14,848 nt of DNA, taken from the NCBI GenBank assembly GCA_031256815.1, contig JAIRPU010000067.1, forward strand, positions 1 to 14,848, in the 5' to 3' direction. The notes beneath the pieces are model-generated. The model did no database searches and was not told where the DNA came from. It saw only the letters and a list, made by a program, of their open reading frames with translations. Made by a program: the position numbers and the translations under genes. The stretch comes from Spirochaetaceae bacterium. Lineage in GTDB: Bacteria; Spirochaetota; Spirochaetia; Treponematales; Breznakiellaceae. Positions 5,912-13,601 of the stretch are shown here, piece by piece; the first letter of the stretch is position 1; each line of letters begins with the position of its first letter.

Positions 5912-6757
5912 TCAGTAGCGCTCCCACGAAAAAGCCGCATAGCCAACAAAAGAATCTGGCAATGAATCGCCTGCGGCGCGCAAAACATCGGCGCTGGTTG
6001 TATAACCCAAAAGGCGCGGGCTGCCGCCAAATATGGAAGCAAAACCCTGTGCGCATAGCACCGCTCCCGCCGAACACGCGGCACGGCGCGACAGCCCCGC
6101 GTCAAGCACCGCTTCCGCGCTTCCGGAAAGCACAGCGTCTATAAAACTTTTGTCGTTTACCGTTTTTACCCAGTTTAAAGCTTCTTCGCCATAACCTTTT
6201 ACAGTAAAATTGAATGAAGCTCCGTAATGGCTAAGGTCTGTTGAACCAAGCAGCGCAGCGCGGCGGCCAAGCGCCACGGCGCTTTGCGCAATTAAACGCC
6301 CCGCTTCAAATGAAGAAAGCGCGGGCGGAAAACGCGCCCAAACGAGCTTTGTTTTTGGAAAAATATATTTAATCGCCGGAAGCAGTACCTCCACAGTGTT
6401 ATCCGCCGCATTATCGCTCTTTCCTCCAAGCTTGTTTTGTAAAATATCGCGCAGTTCAACATCAATTTCGTAATTTCCAAGCGGCGTTTCTACTGCGTCT
6501 TCGCAGGCAAAAAGCACAGGCGAGCCGGAATGAAGATGCCCTCCCGCTACAATCACAGTTTCAATTTCCGGGGACAGCGAACAAATTGCCTTTGCCGCAA
6601 GCGGCAGCGAAAAAAACCAGCCTGCGTGTGGAAGCACTGCCGTAAGCGAAGCTGCGCTGCCGGCTTGTTTAAAACCAGCCATAGCGCCGGTAACCTCTTC
6701 CGCGCTTGTCGGATACCATCCTGGGGGAAGCGCCCGTTTACGGATTTTTATCTGCAA
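5912..6757 (-). CDS. amrB: MEMO-family protein (AmmeMemoRadiSam system protein B)
   Basis: 281 residues, matching the MEMO/AmmB family, whose fold resembles extradiol dioxygenases. In bacteria the family usually occurs with an AMMECR1 protein and a radical-SAM enzyme; its reaction is not settled. Motifs in order: LPHAGWFFS (H44), VIVAGGHLHSG (H74, H76), DNTVEVLLP (119-127), GSTDLSHYG (171-179) and RRAACSAG (C228). H44, a His of the GGHLHSG segment and C228 correspond to the metal-site His/His/Cys described for human MEMO1. The start is TTG 6755-6757, supported by GGAG (complement of 6765-6768) 7 bases upstream; no ATG fits. The partner genes of the three-part system are not in the window. It points toward coaE and is transcribed divergently from parA. 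Confidence 0.8.
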   Translation of the reverse strand: MQIKIRKRALPPGWYPTSAEEVTGAMAGFKQAGSAASLTAVLPHAGWFFSLPLAAKAICSLSPEIETVIVAGGHLHSGSPVLFACEDAVETPLGNYEIDVELRDILQNKLGGKSDNAADNTVEVLLPAIKYIFPKTKLVWARFPPALSSFEAGRLIAQSAVALGRRAALLGSTDLSHYGASFNFTVKGYGEEALNWVKTVNDKSFIDAVLSGSAEAVLDAGLSRRAACSAGAVLCAQGFASIFGGSPRLLGYTTSADVLRAAGDSLPDSFVGYAAFSWERY

Positions 6758-6923
6758 TTTTTAACTCCAGCCTTATTATAAAACTAAAATTTAACTGCGG
6801 GCAAGATTGTAAAAGCGGCAGACAAAAGAGCTTTTATGCCAAACTCCGCGCGGATTATTAAACGCCCAAACCGTGAATACCGTAATTTAATACCTGTTTT
6901 GCATCTTTTATTTTCCGGCTATG

Positions 6924-6952
6924 TGGACGAATAGAGTTTTATAGTTTATAAT
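6924..6952 (+). promoter_or_regulatory. Promoter of parA-parB, predicting a leaderless mRNA
   Basis: A perfect TATAAT at 6947-6952 lies 17 bases after TGGACG at 6924-6929 (4 of 6 matches to TTGACA). Transcription would begin about 7 bases after the -10 box, at the GTG start of parA (6959). No ribosome-binding sequence is seen before that GTG. The rest of the 6758-6958 gap shows no other named feature. Confidence 0.6.
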
Positions 6953-6958
6953 TATTAT

Positions 6959-7804
6959 GTGGGCAAAACATTCGTTTTTGTAAATCAAAAAGGCGGAGTC
7001 GGAAAAACCACTTCCGCAATAAACATAGGCGCGTATCTTGCCGAAGCCGGTAAGCGCACACTGCTTGTCGACTTTGATTCGCAGGCCAACCTTTCAGGCG
7101 GTGTCGGTATAAAGCCGGATAATAAAGGTATTTACGAAATACTTGCCGGTAAAATTACCGTACAGGAATCAGTACGCCGTACCATTGTTGAACGTCTTTT
7201 TGTAATAACGGCAAATATTGATCTTTCCGGCGCTACTGTTGAGTTGATTGGCAAAGCGAATCACGAGGTATATCTAAAAAAAGCGCTGGAGCCTGTAAAA
7301 AACAATTTTGATTTTATCCTTATAGACTGTCCGCCTTCACTTGGAGTGCTGACAATAAACGGGCTTGCCGCGGCAGACGGAGTGCTTATTCCAATGCAAA
7401 CTGAATATTTTGCGCTTGAAGGGCTAACGCTGCTGCTTCAAACTATAAAACGAATTCAGCAGAGCCTTAATTCTTCTTTGAACATAGAGGGGATTTTTTT
7501 TACAATGTATGATGGACGAACCAGACTGGCCCAGGATGTGGTAAGGCAGGTAAGCGCCTATTTTAAAGATAAAGTTTATTCAACAATAATTCCGCGTAAC
7601 GTACGGCTTTCCGAAGCGCCTTCTCATGGTTTGCCCATTTCGCGTTACGACCCTGTATGTCCAGGCGCGCTTGCGTATCAGAGCCTTGTTTCCGAAATAT
7701 TAACCGGAAAAGAAAAGAACCCGCCTGTGGCGGGCATTTTGGAGAATGTAAATAATGTAACGCAGGCTACAAAACAATCACCCCTTTTGGAGGAAATTCT
7801 ATGA
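6959..7804 (+). CDS. parA: Chromosome-partitioning ATPase ParA/Soj
   Basis: 281 residues. ParA dimerises on ATP, binds the nucleoid nonspecifically and is stimulated by ParB bound near the origin, moving newly copied origins apart. The sequence shows a deviant Walker A KGGVGKTT (11-18) close to the N-terminus, VDFDSQANLS (37-46) as the A' region, and LIDCPPSLG (121-129) as Walker B, followed by the switch-like EYFALEGL and the conserved IPRNVRLSEAPSHG. There is no N-terminal DNA-binding extension, so this is the short chromosomal type. It starts at GTG 6959; the ATG at 6957 is out of frame. A tail of about 30 residues after the core ends inside the parB ribosome site. The TGA overlaps the parB ATG by 4 bases. 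Confidence 0.93.
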   Translation: MGKTFVFVNQKGGVGKTTSAINIGAYLAEAGKRTLLVDFDSQANLSGGVGIKPDNKGIYEILAGKITVQESVRRTIVERLFVITANIDLSGATVELIGKANHEVYLKKALEPVKNNFDFILIDCPPSLGVLTINGLAAADGVLIPMQTEYFALEGLTLLLQTIKRIQQSLNSSLNIEGIFFTMYDGRTRLAQDVVRQVSAYFKDKVYSTIIPRNVRLSEAPSHGLPISRYDPVCPGALAYQSLVSEILTGKEKNPPVAGILENVNNVTQATKQSPLLEEIL

Positions 7805-8799
7805 GAGGCAGGTTAAGCGGACTTGGTAAAGGATTGGACGCGCTCCTTCCAATAAGCAGCGACAAATTGCCGGATTCTGTTAGCTCAGGCGGTCAGGCGG
7901 CAATTCCTATAGACAAGATTAGCGCGAATCCCAATCAGCCCCGTAAAAACTTTAGCGAGGCGGCTTTGGATGAGCTTGCGGCGACAATAAGAAAAAATGG
8001 CGTACTTTCGCCAATTCTTGTAGAAAAAACCGGCGAAGATTCGTTTGTGGTTATAGCCGGCGAACGCCGTCTTAGGGCGGCAAAAATTGCCGGACTTACT
8101 GAAATTCCCGCAATAATAAAAAAGTTTAGCCCCGAAGAAAGTTTTTTGGTTTCCATTATCGAAAATTTACAGAGGGAAGACCTTAATCCAATAGAAGAAG
8201 CGGCGGCATTTAAGCAGCTTATGGAGATTTCCGGCCTTAATCAGGACGGAGTAGCGGCAAGAGTTGGCAAGAGCCGCGCCGCAGTAGCAAATGCTGTACG
8301 GCTTCTTAAATTGCCGCCGGCTGTTCAGGAGGCCTTAAAAACCGGACTTGTATCGCCAGGCCATGCGCGCGCACTGCTTTCAATCGAAAATACGGTTTCG
8401 CGTATAGCGTTGTTTCAGGAAATAATATCGTCTTCCCTTTCTGTGCGCGAAACCGAACGCCGCGCGGCGGAGCTTGCAGGCAGAACAAACGATTTTAATA
8501 ACACACATCAGGAAAACGAAATCCCGCCAGACAGCGCCATTACTTATGTAACAAATGAAGAGAGTTTTGAACCTGACGTAATGGAGCCGCCGGTTTCAAA
8601 TCCGCAAAAAAAATCAGGCTTTGAACTTAAAGACCCGGAACTTAACGCGCTGGAAGAAAAATTTATAAAAGCGCTCGGTACAAAAGTTAAAATTGAAGGC
8701 AGTATGGAAAACGGCACCGTTAAAATAGAATATTTTAATGCGGACGATTTGCAGCGGCTTTGTGATATTTTTTTGATGCAGTCATCCGAAAGAACTTAA
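7801..8799 (+). CDS. parB: Chromosome-partitioning protein ParB/Spo0J
   Basis: 332 residues. ParB binds parS sites near the origin and spreads as a CTP-dependent clamp. The N-terminus has the short RLSGLGKGLDALLP ParA-contact segment. The CTP-binding N-domain runs about 35-130, with NPNQPRKNF, GERRLRAAKIAG (88-99) and ENLQREDLNP (121-130). A helix-turn-helix around 147-170 reads GVAARVGKSRAAVANAVRLL. A low-complexity linker (about 230-280) leads to the C-terminal dimerisation region. A strong GGAGG lies 7 bases before the ATG, inside the end of parA, so expression is coupled. I found no obvious parS-like palindrome (TGTTTCACGTGAAACA type) in the window. The stop shares bases with the rdgB stop on the other strand. 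Confidence 0.93.
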   Translation: MRGRLSGLGKGLDALLPISSDKLPDSVSSGGQAAIPIDKISANPNQPRKNFSEAALDELAATIRKNGVLSPILVEKTGEDSFVVIAGERRLRAAKIAGLTEIPAIIKKFSPEESFLVSIIENLQREDLNPIEEAAAFKQLMEISGLNQDGVAARVGKSRAAVANAVRLLKLPPAVQEALKTGLVSPGHARALLSIENTVSRIALFQEIISSSLSVRETERRAAELAGRTNDFNNTHQENEIPPDSAITYVTNEESFEPDVMEPPVSNPQKKSGFELKDPELNALEEKFIKALGTKVKIEGSMENGTVKIEYFNADDLQRLCDIFLMQSSERT

Positions 8800-9398
8800 C
8801 TGAACAAACGGCGGGCGGCTTTTGCGCGGTGGCTTAAACGGTTTTTTTCGACTGCGTTAAGTTCTGCAACAGTGCGGCCTAATTCAGGAATCAGCAATAA
8901 TGGGTCGTAACCAAAGCCGCCGCCGCCTTTTGGCTCATACACAATTTCTCCTTCAAGCGTTTCTTGTACCAGAATAAATTTTTCTTTATTAAAAAGCAGT
9001 ACCATAGCGCAGACAAAACGCGCGCTTCGCGGCAGATTATCGCCAATTTGGGCAAGAAGCAGCGCGTTTCGTTCTGTAGAATCCAACTTTTTGCCATTTT
9101 GCATACCGTATCGCGCAGAAAAAATTCCGGGCGCGCCGCCAAGCGCGTCTACACAAAGTCCGGAATCATCGGCTATTACCGGTTCATGCACGATTTTGTT
9201 AAGCGCCCTGGCTTTTATAAGCGCATTTTGGGCAAAATCCGCGCCATTTTCTTCCGCGTCAAAGCAGATTTTTGCATCTTTAGGGAGCTTTAGTTCTATT
9301 TCCGGCGCAGCTTCATTTAAAATAGCGGCAAGCTCTCCGTATTTGTGTTCATTACTTGAAGCAAACCATAGTTTGTTAAATTCATTTTTATAAAACAT
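8796..9398 (-). CDS. rdgB: XTP/dITP diphosphatase (RdgB/HAM1 family)
   Basis: 200 residues, the normal family length. The enzyme hydrolyses dITP, XTP and related deaminated purine nucleotides to monophosphates, keeping them out of DNA and RNA. Motifs: LWFASSNEHKYGEL near the N-terminus (S14, N16, K19, E22; the usual TxNxGKxxE with His for Gly), DDSGLCVDAL (77-86) with the metal-binding Asp pair, GAPGIFSARYG (88-98), KGGGGFGYDP (157-166) and LSHRAKA (188-194). The ATG lies 6 bases after the nadK stop, so it is the last gene of the lipoprotein-nadK-rdgB operon; its ribosome site (GAG) is weak. The TAA at 8796-8798 overlaps the parB TAA on the opposite strand. Confidence 0.9.
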   Translation of the reverse strand: MFYKNEFNKLWFASSNEHKYGELAAILNEAAPEIELKLPKDAKICFDAEENGADFAQNALIKARALNKIVHEPVIADDSGLCVDALGGAPGIFSARYGMQNGKKLDSTERNALLLAQIGDNLPRSARFVCAMVLLFNKEKFILVQETLEGEIVYEPKGGGGFGYDPLLLIPELGRTVAELNAVEKNRLSHRAKAARRLFS

Positions 9399-9404
9399 TC
9401 TATC

Positions 9405-10226
9405 TCAGGTTCCATGAGAGAGTTTTGTATGCAGGGCATTATAAAAAGCGCTGCGTCCGGAAACAATAAGTTGAGTTTTGTTTAACGCGGCGCTTACAAA
9501 TACAAAATCACCGTTTTCAAGCGCCTCTGTAACCTGCCCGTCTATTGTAAGCAGGACTCCGGAACGCTGCTCATGTTCTATATTAATTTGAACAGGCTCT
9601 GTTATGGGCAGTACAAGCGGTCGTTTGAACAGAGTGAAAGGGCAGACGGGGTTTAGTATAATTGCTTCCATTTCCGGGTCAAGTATTGGGCCGCCCGCGG
9701 AAGCGCTGTATGCGGTTGAACCTGTAGGCGTTGCGGCGATAAGCCCGTCTGAACGGTATCTTGCAATTGATTGGCCATTAAAATGGACGCGCAGCCTTAT
9801 TGTTTTTGCAATACCGGAAGCCGAAATAACGGCATCGTTCATTGCAGGAAGTTCAAAAACACGTTTGCCGCGCCGTTCAACGGCAATTTCAAGCATAAGC
9901 CGCTGCGAAAACACCGCTTTGCCGGCCCGCCAGATTTCGAATGCGTCAAGCCAGCCGACAGGCGGGACGGACGCTATAAAACCAAGCGTACCCAGGTTTA
10001 CAGGCAGAATTGGCACCTTCCGCGCGGCAATTGTACGCGCTGTAAAAAGCACTGTTCCATCGCCGCCTAAACTAATGGCAAGCTCAAAATCCTCCTGCGG
10101 CAGCGCTTTGTCTGTCCACGAAAATGAGTTAACCGTTATGCCGCGTTCTTCAAGCTTTGTTTTTATCTCCAGCGCCAAAGTTTGAGAGGCCGCTTTTTGC
10201 GGATTTACAACCAGCAGAACCTTCAT
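9405..10226 (-). CDS. nadK: NAD kinase
   Basis: 273 residues, typical of bacterial NAD kinases. It phosphorylates NAD to NADP with ATP or polyphosphate in the cytoplasm and is the only route to NADP. Motifs: LGGDGT (53-58), VNLGTLGFIA (77-86), the NAD-contact pair N130-D131 in AMNDAVIS, and SDGLIAATPTGSTAYS (159-174), followed by AGGPI and a C-terminal LTIDGQV segment. All catalytic landmarks are present. Its ATG overlaps the stop of the upstream lipoprotein gene by 4 bases (ATGA), and rdgB follows 6 bases downstream, so the three genes form one transcript. Confidence 0.92.
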   Translation of the reverse strand: MKVLLVVNPQKAASQTLALEIKTKLEERGITVNSFSWTDKALPQEDFELAISLGGDGTVLFTARTIAARKVPILPVNLGTLGFIASVPPVGWLDAFEIWRAGKAVFSQRLMLEIAVERRGKRVFELPAMNDAVISASGIAKTIRLRVHFNGQSIARYRSDGLIAATPTGSTAYSASAGGPILDPEMEAIILNPVCPFTLFKRPLVLPITEPVQINIEHEQRSGVLLTIDGQVTEALENGDFVFVSAALNKTQLIVSGRSAFYNALHTKLSHGT

Positions 10227-11584
10227 TCAGTAGCGCTCTTAAAAAAATAAATAATAAACGGAGTCTCTTCTTTTGTTGCTACAATTGCGTCTTTTATGTG
10301 TGCCGCAGGCAGATATTCAAAACTAACAACGCTTTCAGATTCAGTTTCTCCGCCAATTTTGTACAAAAAGTGAACATCTTTATCGGCGCTGCCTATGGTT
10401 TTAAAACTTAAGGTTAAAACACCGGTGTAATATTCGGCAAACTCATCACTTAAATTGTAACGAATTTCTATTTTCCCGCGCCCCAATACCGAAACGGGGA
10501 TATAATCCGGAACCAACGGGTCAAAACCTTCCCACAAAAAATCTCTTTGTTCAGTAAAAGAAATATTGCCGAACATAGCGCTCATAAAATCCGGCCCTGC
10601 GGCAAATAAATCACCGTAAAGCGCATCGCGGCGGTTTTCTTCCTGCGCTATAAGGTCGTTAATCTTTACCGGAAGCGCGGCAAAATTTGCCTGCCTGTTC
10701 ATGCCGTCGCGGTCAATAAAATTAATCGAAAGCAGGGTGTCTGTCAACATGGTCATTGTAAGCGAGGTGCCATCAAAACGCCATGCGCGTTCTCCTATTT
10801 TTCGTATAGAACTATACTGAAAAGAACGGTCTATATCCTGTGTAAACACATTGGCTACCCCTGTGTCTTCGCCTGTTGAAAAACTCCAGTGCGCCTGAAG
10901 CGCCTCCAGGTCGAATTTTTGGGTTTCTATCATTTCTTCATAAATTTGCGCCGACCATTCTTTTGATTGAATTTTCTGCAACAGCGGGTCATCTTCTGTT
11001 TCGGACGCATTTCCGGCAAATTGAAGCGAGCCTGAGCCGTGGTCAAAAAGCCTCAGTCTGTAAGAAAAACAATAGCCGGTTGTACCGTCTTCTGTTCGGA
11101 CAAAGTACCAGTCGCCGGGCAATGGGGTACCGGTTGTTGAAATTGCGGGAGCGCCTTCGGCACGGCCAAGCACTTTGATAAGTTCGCCCAATCTAAGCCG
11201 GTAAACGCGCGAGGCGCTGTTATCCGCTTCTTCGCGCACAGGCAGCCCGTCCTGCATTGTTTCGGCATAAATAAGCGCGTATTCGGCAAATTCAGCGGCG
11301 CGTTTGCGCGCGGCGCGTTTTGAATCAAAAAATTCAAGCTGAGCAAGCGGTATTTCGAGTTTGCCGTTTTTTACCGCTTCTGTGCGATACTCTTTGGGAA
11401 CTCCAACAATCCATTTTTTTTCTATGTTTGATTTAACATATACCGGCAGGACGGTTCCAAATGGCATACCTGTATCAGCATTTGACCAGAAAATTACACC
11501 CCAGCCTAAACGCCGCTCACAAGCATTAAAAAAGAAAATAAAGAATACAAAAATAAAAAGTTTGTATCTGTGGGAAAAGTACAT
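10223..11584 (-). CDS. SH3-like domain lipoprotein of unknown function
   Basis: 453 residues. The N-terminus is a hydrophobic stretch ending in FFFN-A-C22, a relaxed lipobox of the kind accepted in spirochaetes, so a membrane-anchored lipoprotein is likely. Two SH3-like segments are visible. The weaker lies at about 28-85 (GVIFWS...VLPVYVKS...KWIVGV). The clearer, at about 105-180, has GLPVREEADN, then GDWYFVRTEDGTTGYCFSYRL as in bacterial SH3_3 domains that bind cell-wall peptides. The remaining 270 residues look like a mixed beta region with no motif I recognise. It heads the operon with nadK and rdgB. No ribosome site precedes ATG 11582-11584; a TTGACA/TATTAT pair lies immediately upstream, suggesting a very short leader. 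A link between its function and nadK is not evident. Confidence 0.72.
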   Translation of the reverse strand: MYFSHRYKLFIFVFFIFFFNACERRLGWGVIFWSNADTGMPFGTVLPVYVKSNIEKKWIVGVPKEYRTEAVKNGKLEIPLAQLEFFDSKRAARKRAAEFAEYALIYAETMQDGLPVREEADNSASRVYRLRLGELIKVLGRAEGAPAISTTGTPLPGDWYFVRTEDGTTGYCFSYRLRLFDHGSGSLQFAGNASETEDDPLLQKIQSKEWSAQIYEEMIETQKFDLEALQAHWSFSTGEDTGVANVFTQDIDRSFQYSSIRKIGERAWRFDGTSLTMTMLTDTLLSINFIDRDGMNRQANFAALPVKINDLIAQEENRRDALYGDLFAAGPDFMSAMFGNISFTEQRDFLWEGFDPLVPDYIPVSVLGRGKIEIRYNLSDEFAEYYTGVLTLSFKTIGSADKDVHFLYKIGGETESESVVSFEYLPAAHIKDAIVATKEETPFIIYFFKSATE

Positions 11585-11587
11585 TTA

Positions 11588-11614
11588 ATAATATTAGGAT
11601 AGAGGCGCTGTCAA
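11588..11614 (-). promoter_or_regulatory. Candidate promoter of the lipoprotein-nadK-rdgB operon
   Basis: On the - strand, a perfect TTGACA (complement of 11609-11614) is followed after 15 bases by TATTAT (complement of 11588-11593), three bases before the ATG. The spacing is 2 bases shorter than ideal. The -35 lies partly in the loop of the stem at 11597-11632. If used, the transcript would start at or inside the first codons. Confidence 0.35.
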
Positions 11615-11632
11615 TGCCAAGCGCCCCTATCC
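11597..11632 (-). terminator. Stem-loop after the rubrerythrin gene
   Basis: On the - strand GGATAGGGGCGCT pairs with AGCGCCTCTATCC (13 pairs including one G-U), with a 10-base loop. It begins 8 bases after the rubrerythrin stop. It is followed by TAATATTATT, not a pure T-run. The mismatch becomes a G-U pair only in the - strand RNA, which fits a terminator for that strand. Confidence 0.55.
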
Positions 11633-11640
11633 CTGCCGGT

Positions 11641-12186
11641 TTAGGCGTTAAAATAACGTTTTAAAAGGCCCTTAAACCCGGCGCCATGGCGCGCTTCATC
11701 TTTGGCCATCTCGTGAACCGTATCATGAACGGCGTCAAGATTGGCTGCTTTTGCGCGTTTCGCAAGGTCCAGCTTACCGGCGCAAGCACCGGTTTCCGCT
11801 TCCGCGCGTAACTGCAGATTCTTTTTTGTATCAGCATGAACCACTTCGCCTAAAAGTTCGGCAAACTTTGCGGCGTGTTCGGCTTCTTCAAGAGCCGCCC
11901 GGTGATAGAATTCACCGATTTCCGCATAACCTTCCCGAATGGCCTGCCGGCTCATTGCAAGATACATACCAACTTCTGTACATTCACCATTAAAATTGGC
12001 AACAAGATCTTTTTTGATGTCTTCAGGGACATCCCGCGCTTCACCAATTACGTGCTCACACGCAAAACCGCCGCCGGCAGTTTGTTCTTTAAATTTAGAA
12101 GCCGGCGCTTTACACTGAGGACATGCATCCGGCGGTTTATCGCCAGAATGAACGTATCCACATACTAAACATACCCATTTTTTCAT
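11641..12186 (-). CDS. rbr: Reverse rubrerythrin (N-terminal rubredoxin plus diiron domain)
   Basis: 181 residues from ATG 12184-12186, which has GGAGG (complement of 12192-12196) 5 bases upstream; the GTG four codons earlier lies on that site and is unlikely. The N-terminus is a rubredoxin-like iron site, C6-x2-C9 and C22-x2-C25 (VCLVCGY, ACPQCKA). A ferritin-like four-helix domain follows, with E68, E101-x2-H104 and E164-x2-H167 as diiron ligands. Classical rubrerythrins have the rubredoxin at the C-terminus; this order is the reverse type known as an NAD(P)H-linked H2O2 reductase in anaerobes such as clostridia. It should protect a strict or near-strict anaerobe from peroxide and oxygen. 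It follows the Skp-like gene by 30 bases and is probably co-transcribed. A small palindrome lies just upstream. Confidence 0.88.
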   Translation of the reverse strand: MKKWVCLVCGYVHSGDKPPDACPQCKAPASKFKEQTAGGGFACEHVIGEARDVPEDIKKDLVANFNGECTEVGMYLAMSRQAIREGYAEIGEFYHRAALEEAEHAAKFAELLGEVVHADTKKNLQLRAEAETGACAGKLDLAKRAKAANLDAVHDTVHEMAKDEARHGAGFKGLLKRYFNA

Positions 12187-12203
12187 GTATGCCTCCACTA
12201 TTA

Positions 12204-12220
12204 ATAATAGTTCCTATTAT
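12204..12220 (-). promoter_or_regulatory. Small AT-rich palindrome upstream of the rubrerythrin gene
   Basis: ATAATAG-GAA-CTATTAT (7-3-7) lies between the Skp-like gene stop, which it overlaps, and the rubrerythrin ribosome site. It resembles an operator in size and AT content, and its position before a peroxide-defence gene suggests a Fur/PerR-type regulator. It does not match the classical PerR box exactly, and chance is possible in AT-rich DNA. Confidence 0.3.
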
Positions 12221-12750
12221 CTGGAACTTCGTTTTAAATTTGCTATAACTTTGTCGGTAATGTCAATCGCCTGACTATACCACGCTATCATCCCCTTGCT
12301 GTTTTGCAAGTTCAAGACCATAACATAACCTTCGCTTTCCGCGGCAAGCCGCACAGCATTGTAAACACGAGCGGCAAATTCAGGAGTTTGTGATGAACCC
12401 ACTTTAGATTTTGCATCTTCGAGTTTTTTGGTTTCAACATCGTAATAATTCTTCAATGTTGCTATCTTTCGCTGTAATTCACCTTCCAGACGCTTCGCGT
12501 CCGCCGTATTTTTTGCATTTACGGCTTCTGTATAGCTTTTTTTGAGCTCGTTGATTTCCGCGGTTCGCTTATCGACTTCTTCCTGAATCTTTGCCGCCTG
12601 TGTTTCAAGCGACTGACCCGCCTTCCCATCGCCTTGAAACGCCGCATTCACACGGGCCATATCAACAATGGCAAAACGTGTAATCTGCTGCGCTTGTGCC
12701 AGGCACAAAGACGTAGCGCAGAGTATAAGCGATAAACAAGCCTTTTTCAT
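12217..12750 (-). CDS. skp: Skp/OmpH family periplasmic chaperone
   Basis: 177 residues. A signal peptide (MKKACLSLILCATS...) probably ends after AQA, residue 20. The mature part opens with the family's first strand (ITRFAIVDMARVNAAF). A long charged helix-rich region (about 40-120, e.g. KIQEEVDKRTAEINELKK) forms the tentacle coiled coils. The closing part reads SEGYVMVLNLQ...ITDKVIANL. Skp holds unfolded outer-membrane proteins in the periplasm on the way to the BAM complex. GGAGA lies a few bases before the ATG. On the - strand a TATAAT (complement of 12793-12798) lies about 45 bases upstream without a clear -35. No bamA or lpx genes, frequent partners elsewhere, are in the window. Confidence 0.82.
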   Translation of the reverse strand: MKKACLSLILCATSLCLAQAQQITRFAIVDMARVNAAFQGDGKAGQSLETQAAKIQEEVDKRTAEINELKKSYTEAVNAKNTADAKRLEGELQRKIATLKNYYDVETKKLEDAKSKVGSSQTPEFAARVYNAVRLAAESEGYVMVLNLQNSKGMIAWYSQAIDITDKVIANLKRSSR

Positions 12751-12824
12751 TCTGCTCTCCTTCAGATCTAAATTAAGTTATAGGCACCTCTCATTATATA
12801 AAAATAATTTCTAAAAAACTAGTG

Positions 12825-13601
12825 TTATATAATTTTTTTATTATTCTTTATAAGCGCCATCATTTTTGTAAAATTTTTACCTTCACGGCGAAAAGAGCCA
12901 AGCCTTTTGTCTGTAAAAGTTGAATTTTTGCAAACAGAAATATTTTTAACGCCCGCCAAAGTCAGAATAGCGGCATTTGCCGCCTGCATATCAATAAAGT
13001 ATTTTTTATACTTTTGTTTGACCGGCGGCCCAAGCGGGCGCGCTCCATTGCCGCAATCAAACTCCGCGCTAAAAATAGACGCGCGTTCATAATCAACCTG
13101 ATAGTCCCAAACCTGAATACAGGGCCCCAAAAGCGCCGCAACATTATCCGGTTTTGTTCCAAAATGCTCCTTCATAATATTCAGCGCGTTAATTGCTATG
13201 CCGGTTCCCTTCCAGCCGGAATGACAAATCGCAAAAGCGCCGCTAACCGTATCGTAAAGATAAACAGGAAGACAATCGGCAACGGTTACAGAAAGCGCCG
13301 CCCCGCCTGTGCCGGCAAGTCCGTCCGCATCTACAAGCCTTCCATCGCCTTCCGCAAGGGCTACAACCCTCGAATGTGTCTGCCGGCAGCCAAACAAACG
13401 CCTGTGTTCTACGCCAAGCGCGTCAAGCAACAGCGTCCGGCAGGCGCTTAAATTACCGGACTCAACTCCCATATTACCCGCCGGACATAATGAAATAACG
13501 CAAAGAACCTCTTTTAACTCTATTCCATTAAAAAAGAGGGGCAAGCGCTGGAAGCGTTTTATTTGGGCTGCCAGATTTTTTCTTCGCTGCCCATTGTCCA
13601 C
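12825..13601 (-). CDS. pgeF: Purine nucleoside phosphorylase PgeF/YfiH (laccase-domain, Cu-oxidase_4 family)
   Basis: Up to 258 residues. Motifs in order: GCRQTHSRVV (about 71-80, H76), ADCLPVYLYD (109-118, C110), CHSGWKGTG (126-134, H127) and LLGPCIQVWDY. The His/Cys/His set binds zinc at the active site. Family members are reported as purine nucleoside phosphorylases/adenosine deaminases and, in E. coli, as an editing enzyme correcting L-Ser misincorporated into muropeptides, formerly called polyphenol oxidase. The start is uncertain: GTG 13599-13601 would overlap iolB by 43 bases, and the family fold begins near LPLFFNGI, where TTG 13542-13544 would give 239 residues; neither has a clear ribosome site. 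It is probably read from the iolB transcript. Confidence 0.85.
   Translation of the reverse strand: MDNGQRRKNLAAQIKRFQRLPLFFNGIELKEVLCVISLCPAGNMGVESGNLSACRTLLLDALGVEHRRLFGCRQTHSRVVALAEGDGRLVDADGLAGTGGAALSVTVADCLPVYLYDTVSGAFAICHSGWKGTGIAINALNIMKEHFGTKPDNVAALLGPCIQVWDYQVDYERASIFSAEFDCGNGARPLGPPVKQKYKKYFIDMQAANAAILTLAGVKNISVCKNSTFTDKRLGSFRREGKNFTKMMALIKNNKKII

Noticed and set aside
6758..8799. parS site or replication origin near parAB
   Set aside because: No TGTTTCACGTGAAACA-like palindrome and no cluster of DnaA boxes was recognised by eye; a pattern search allowing two mismatches would settle it.
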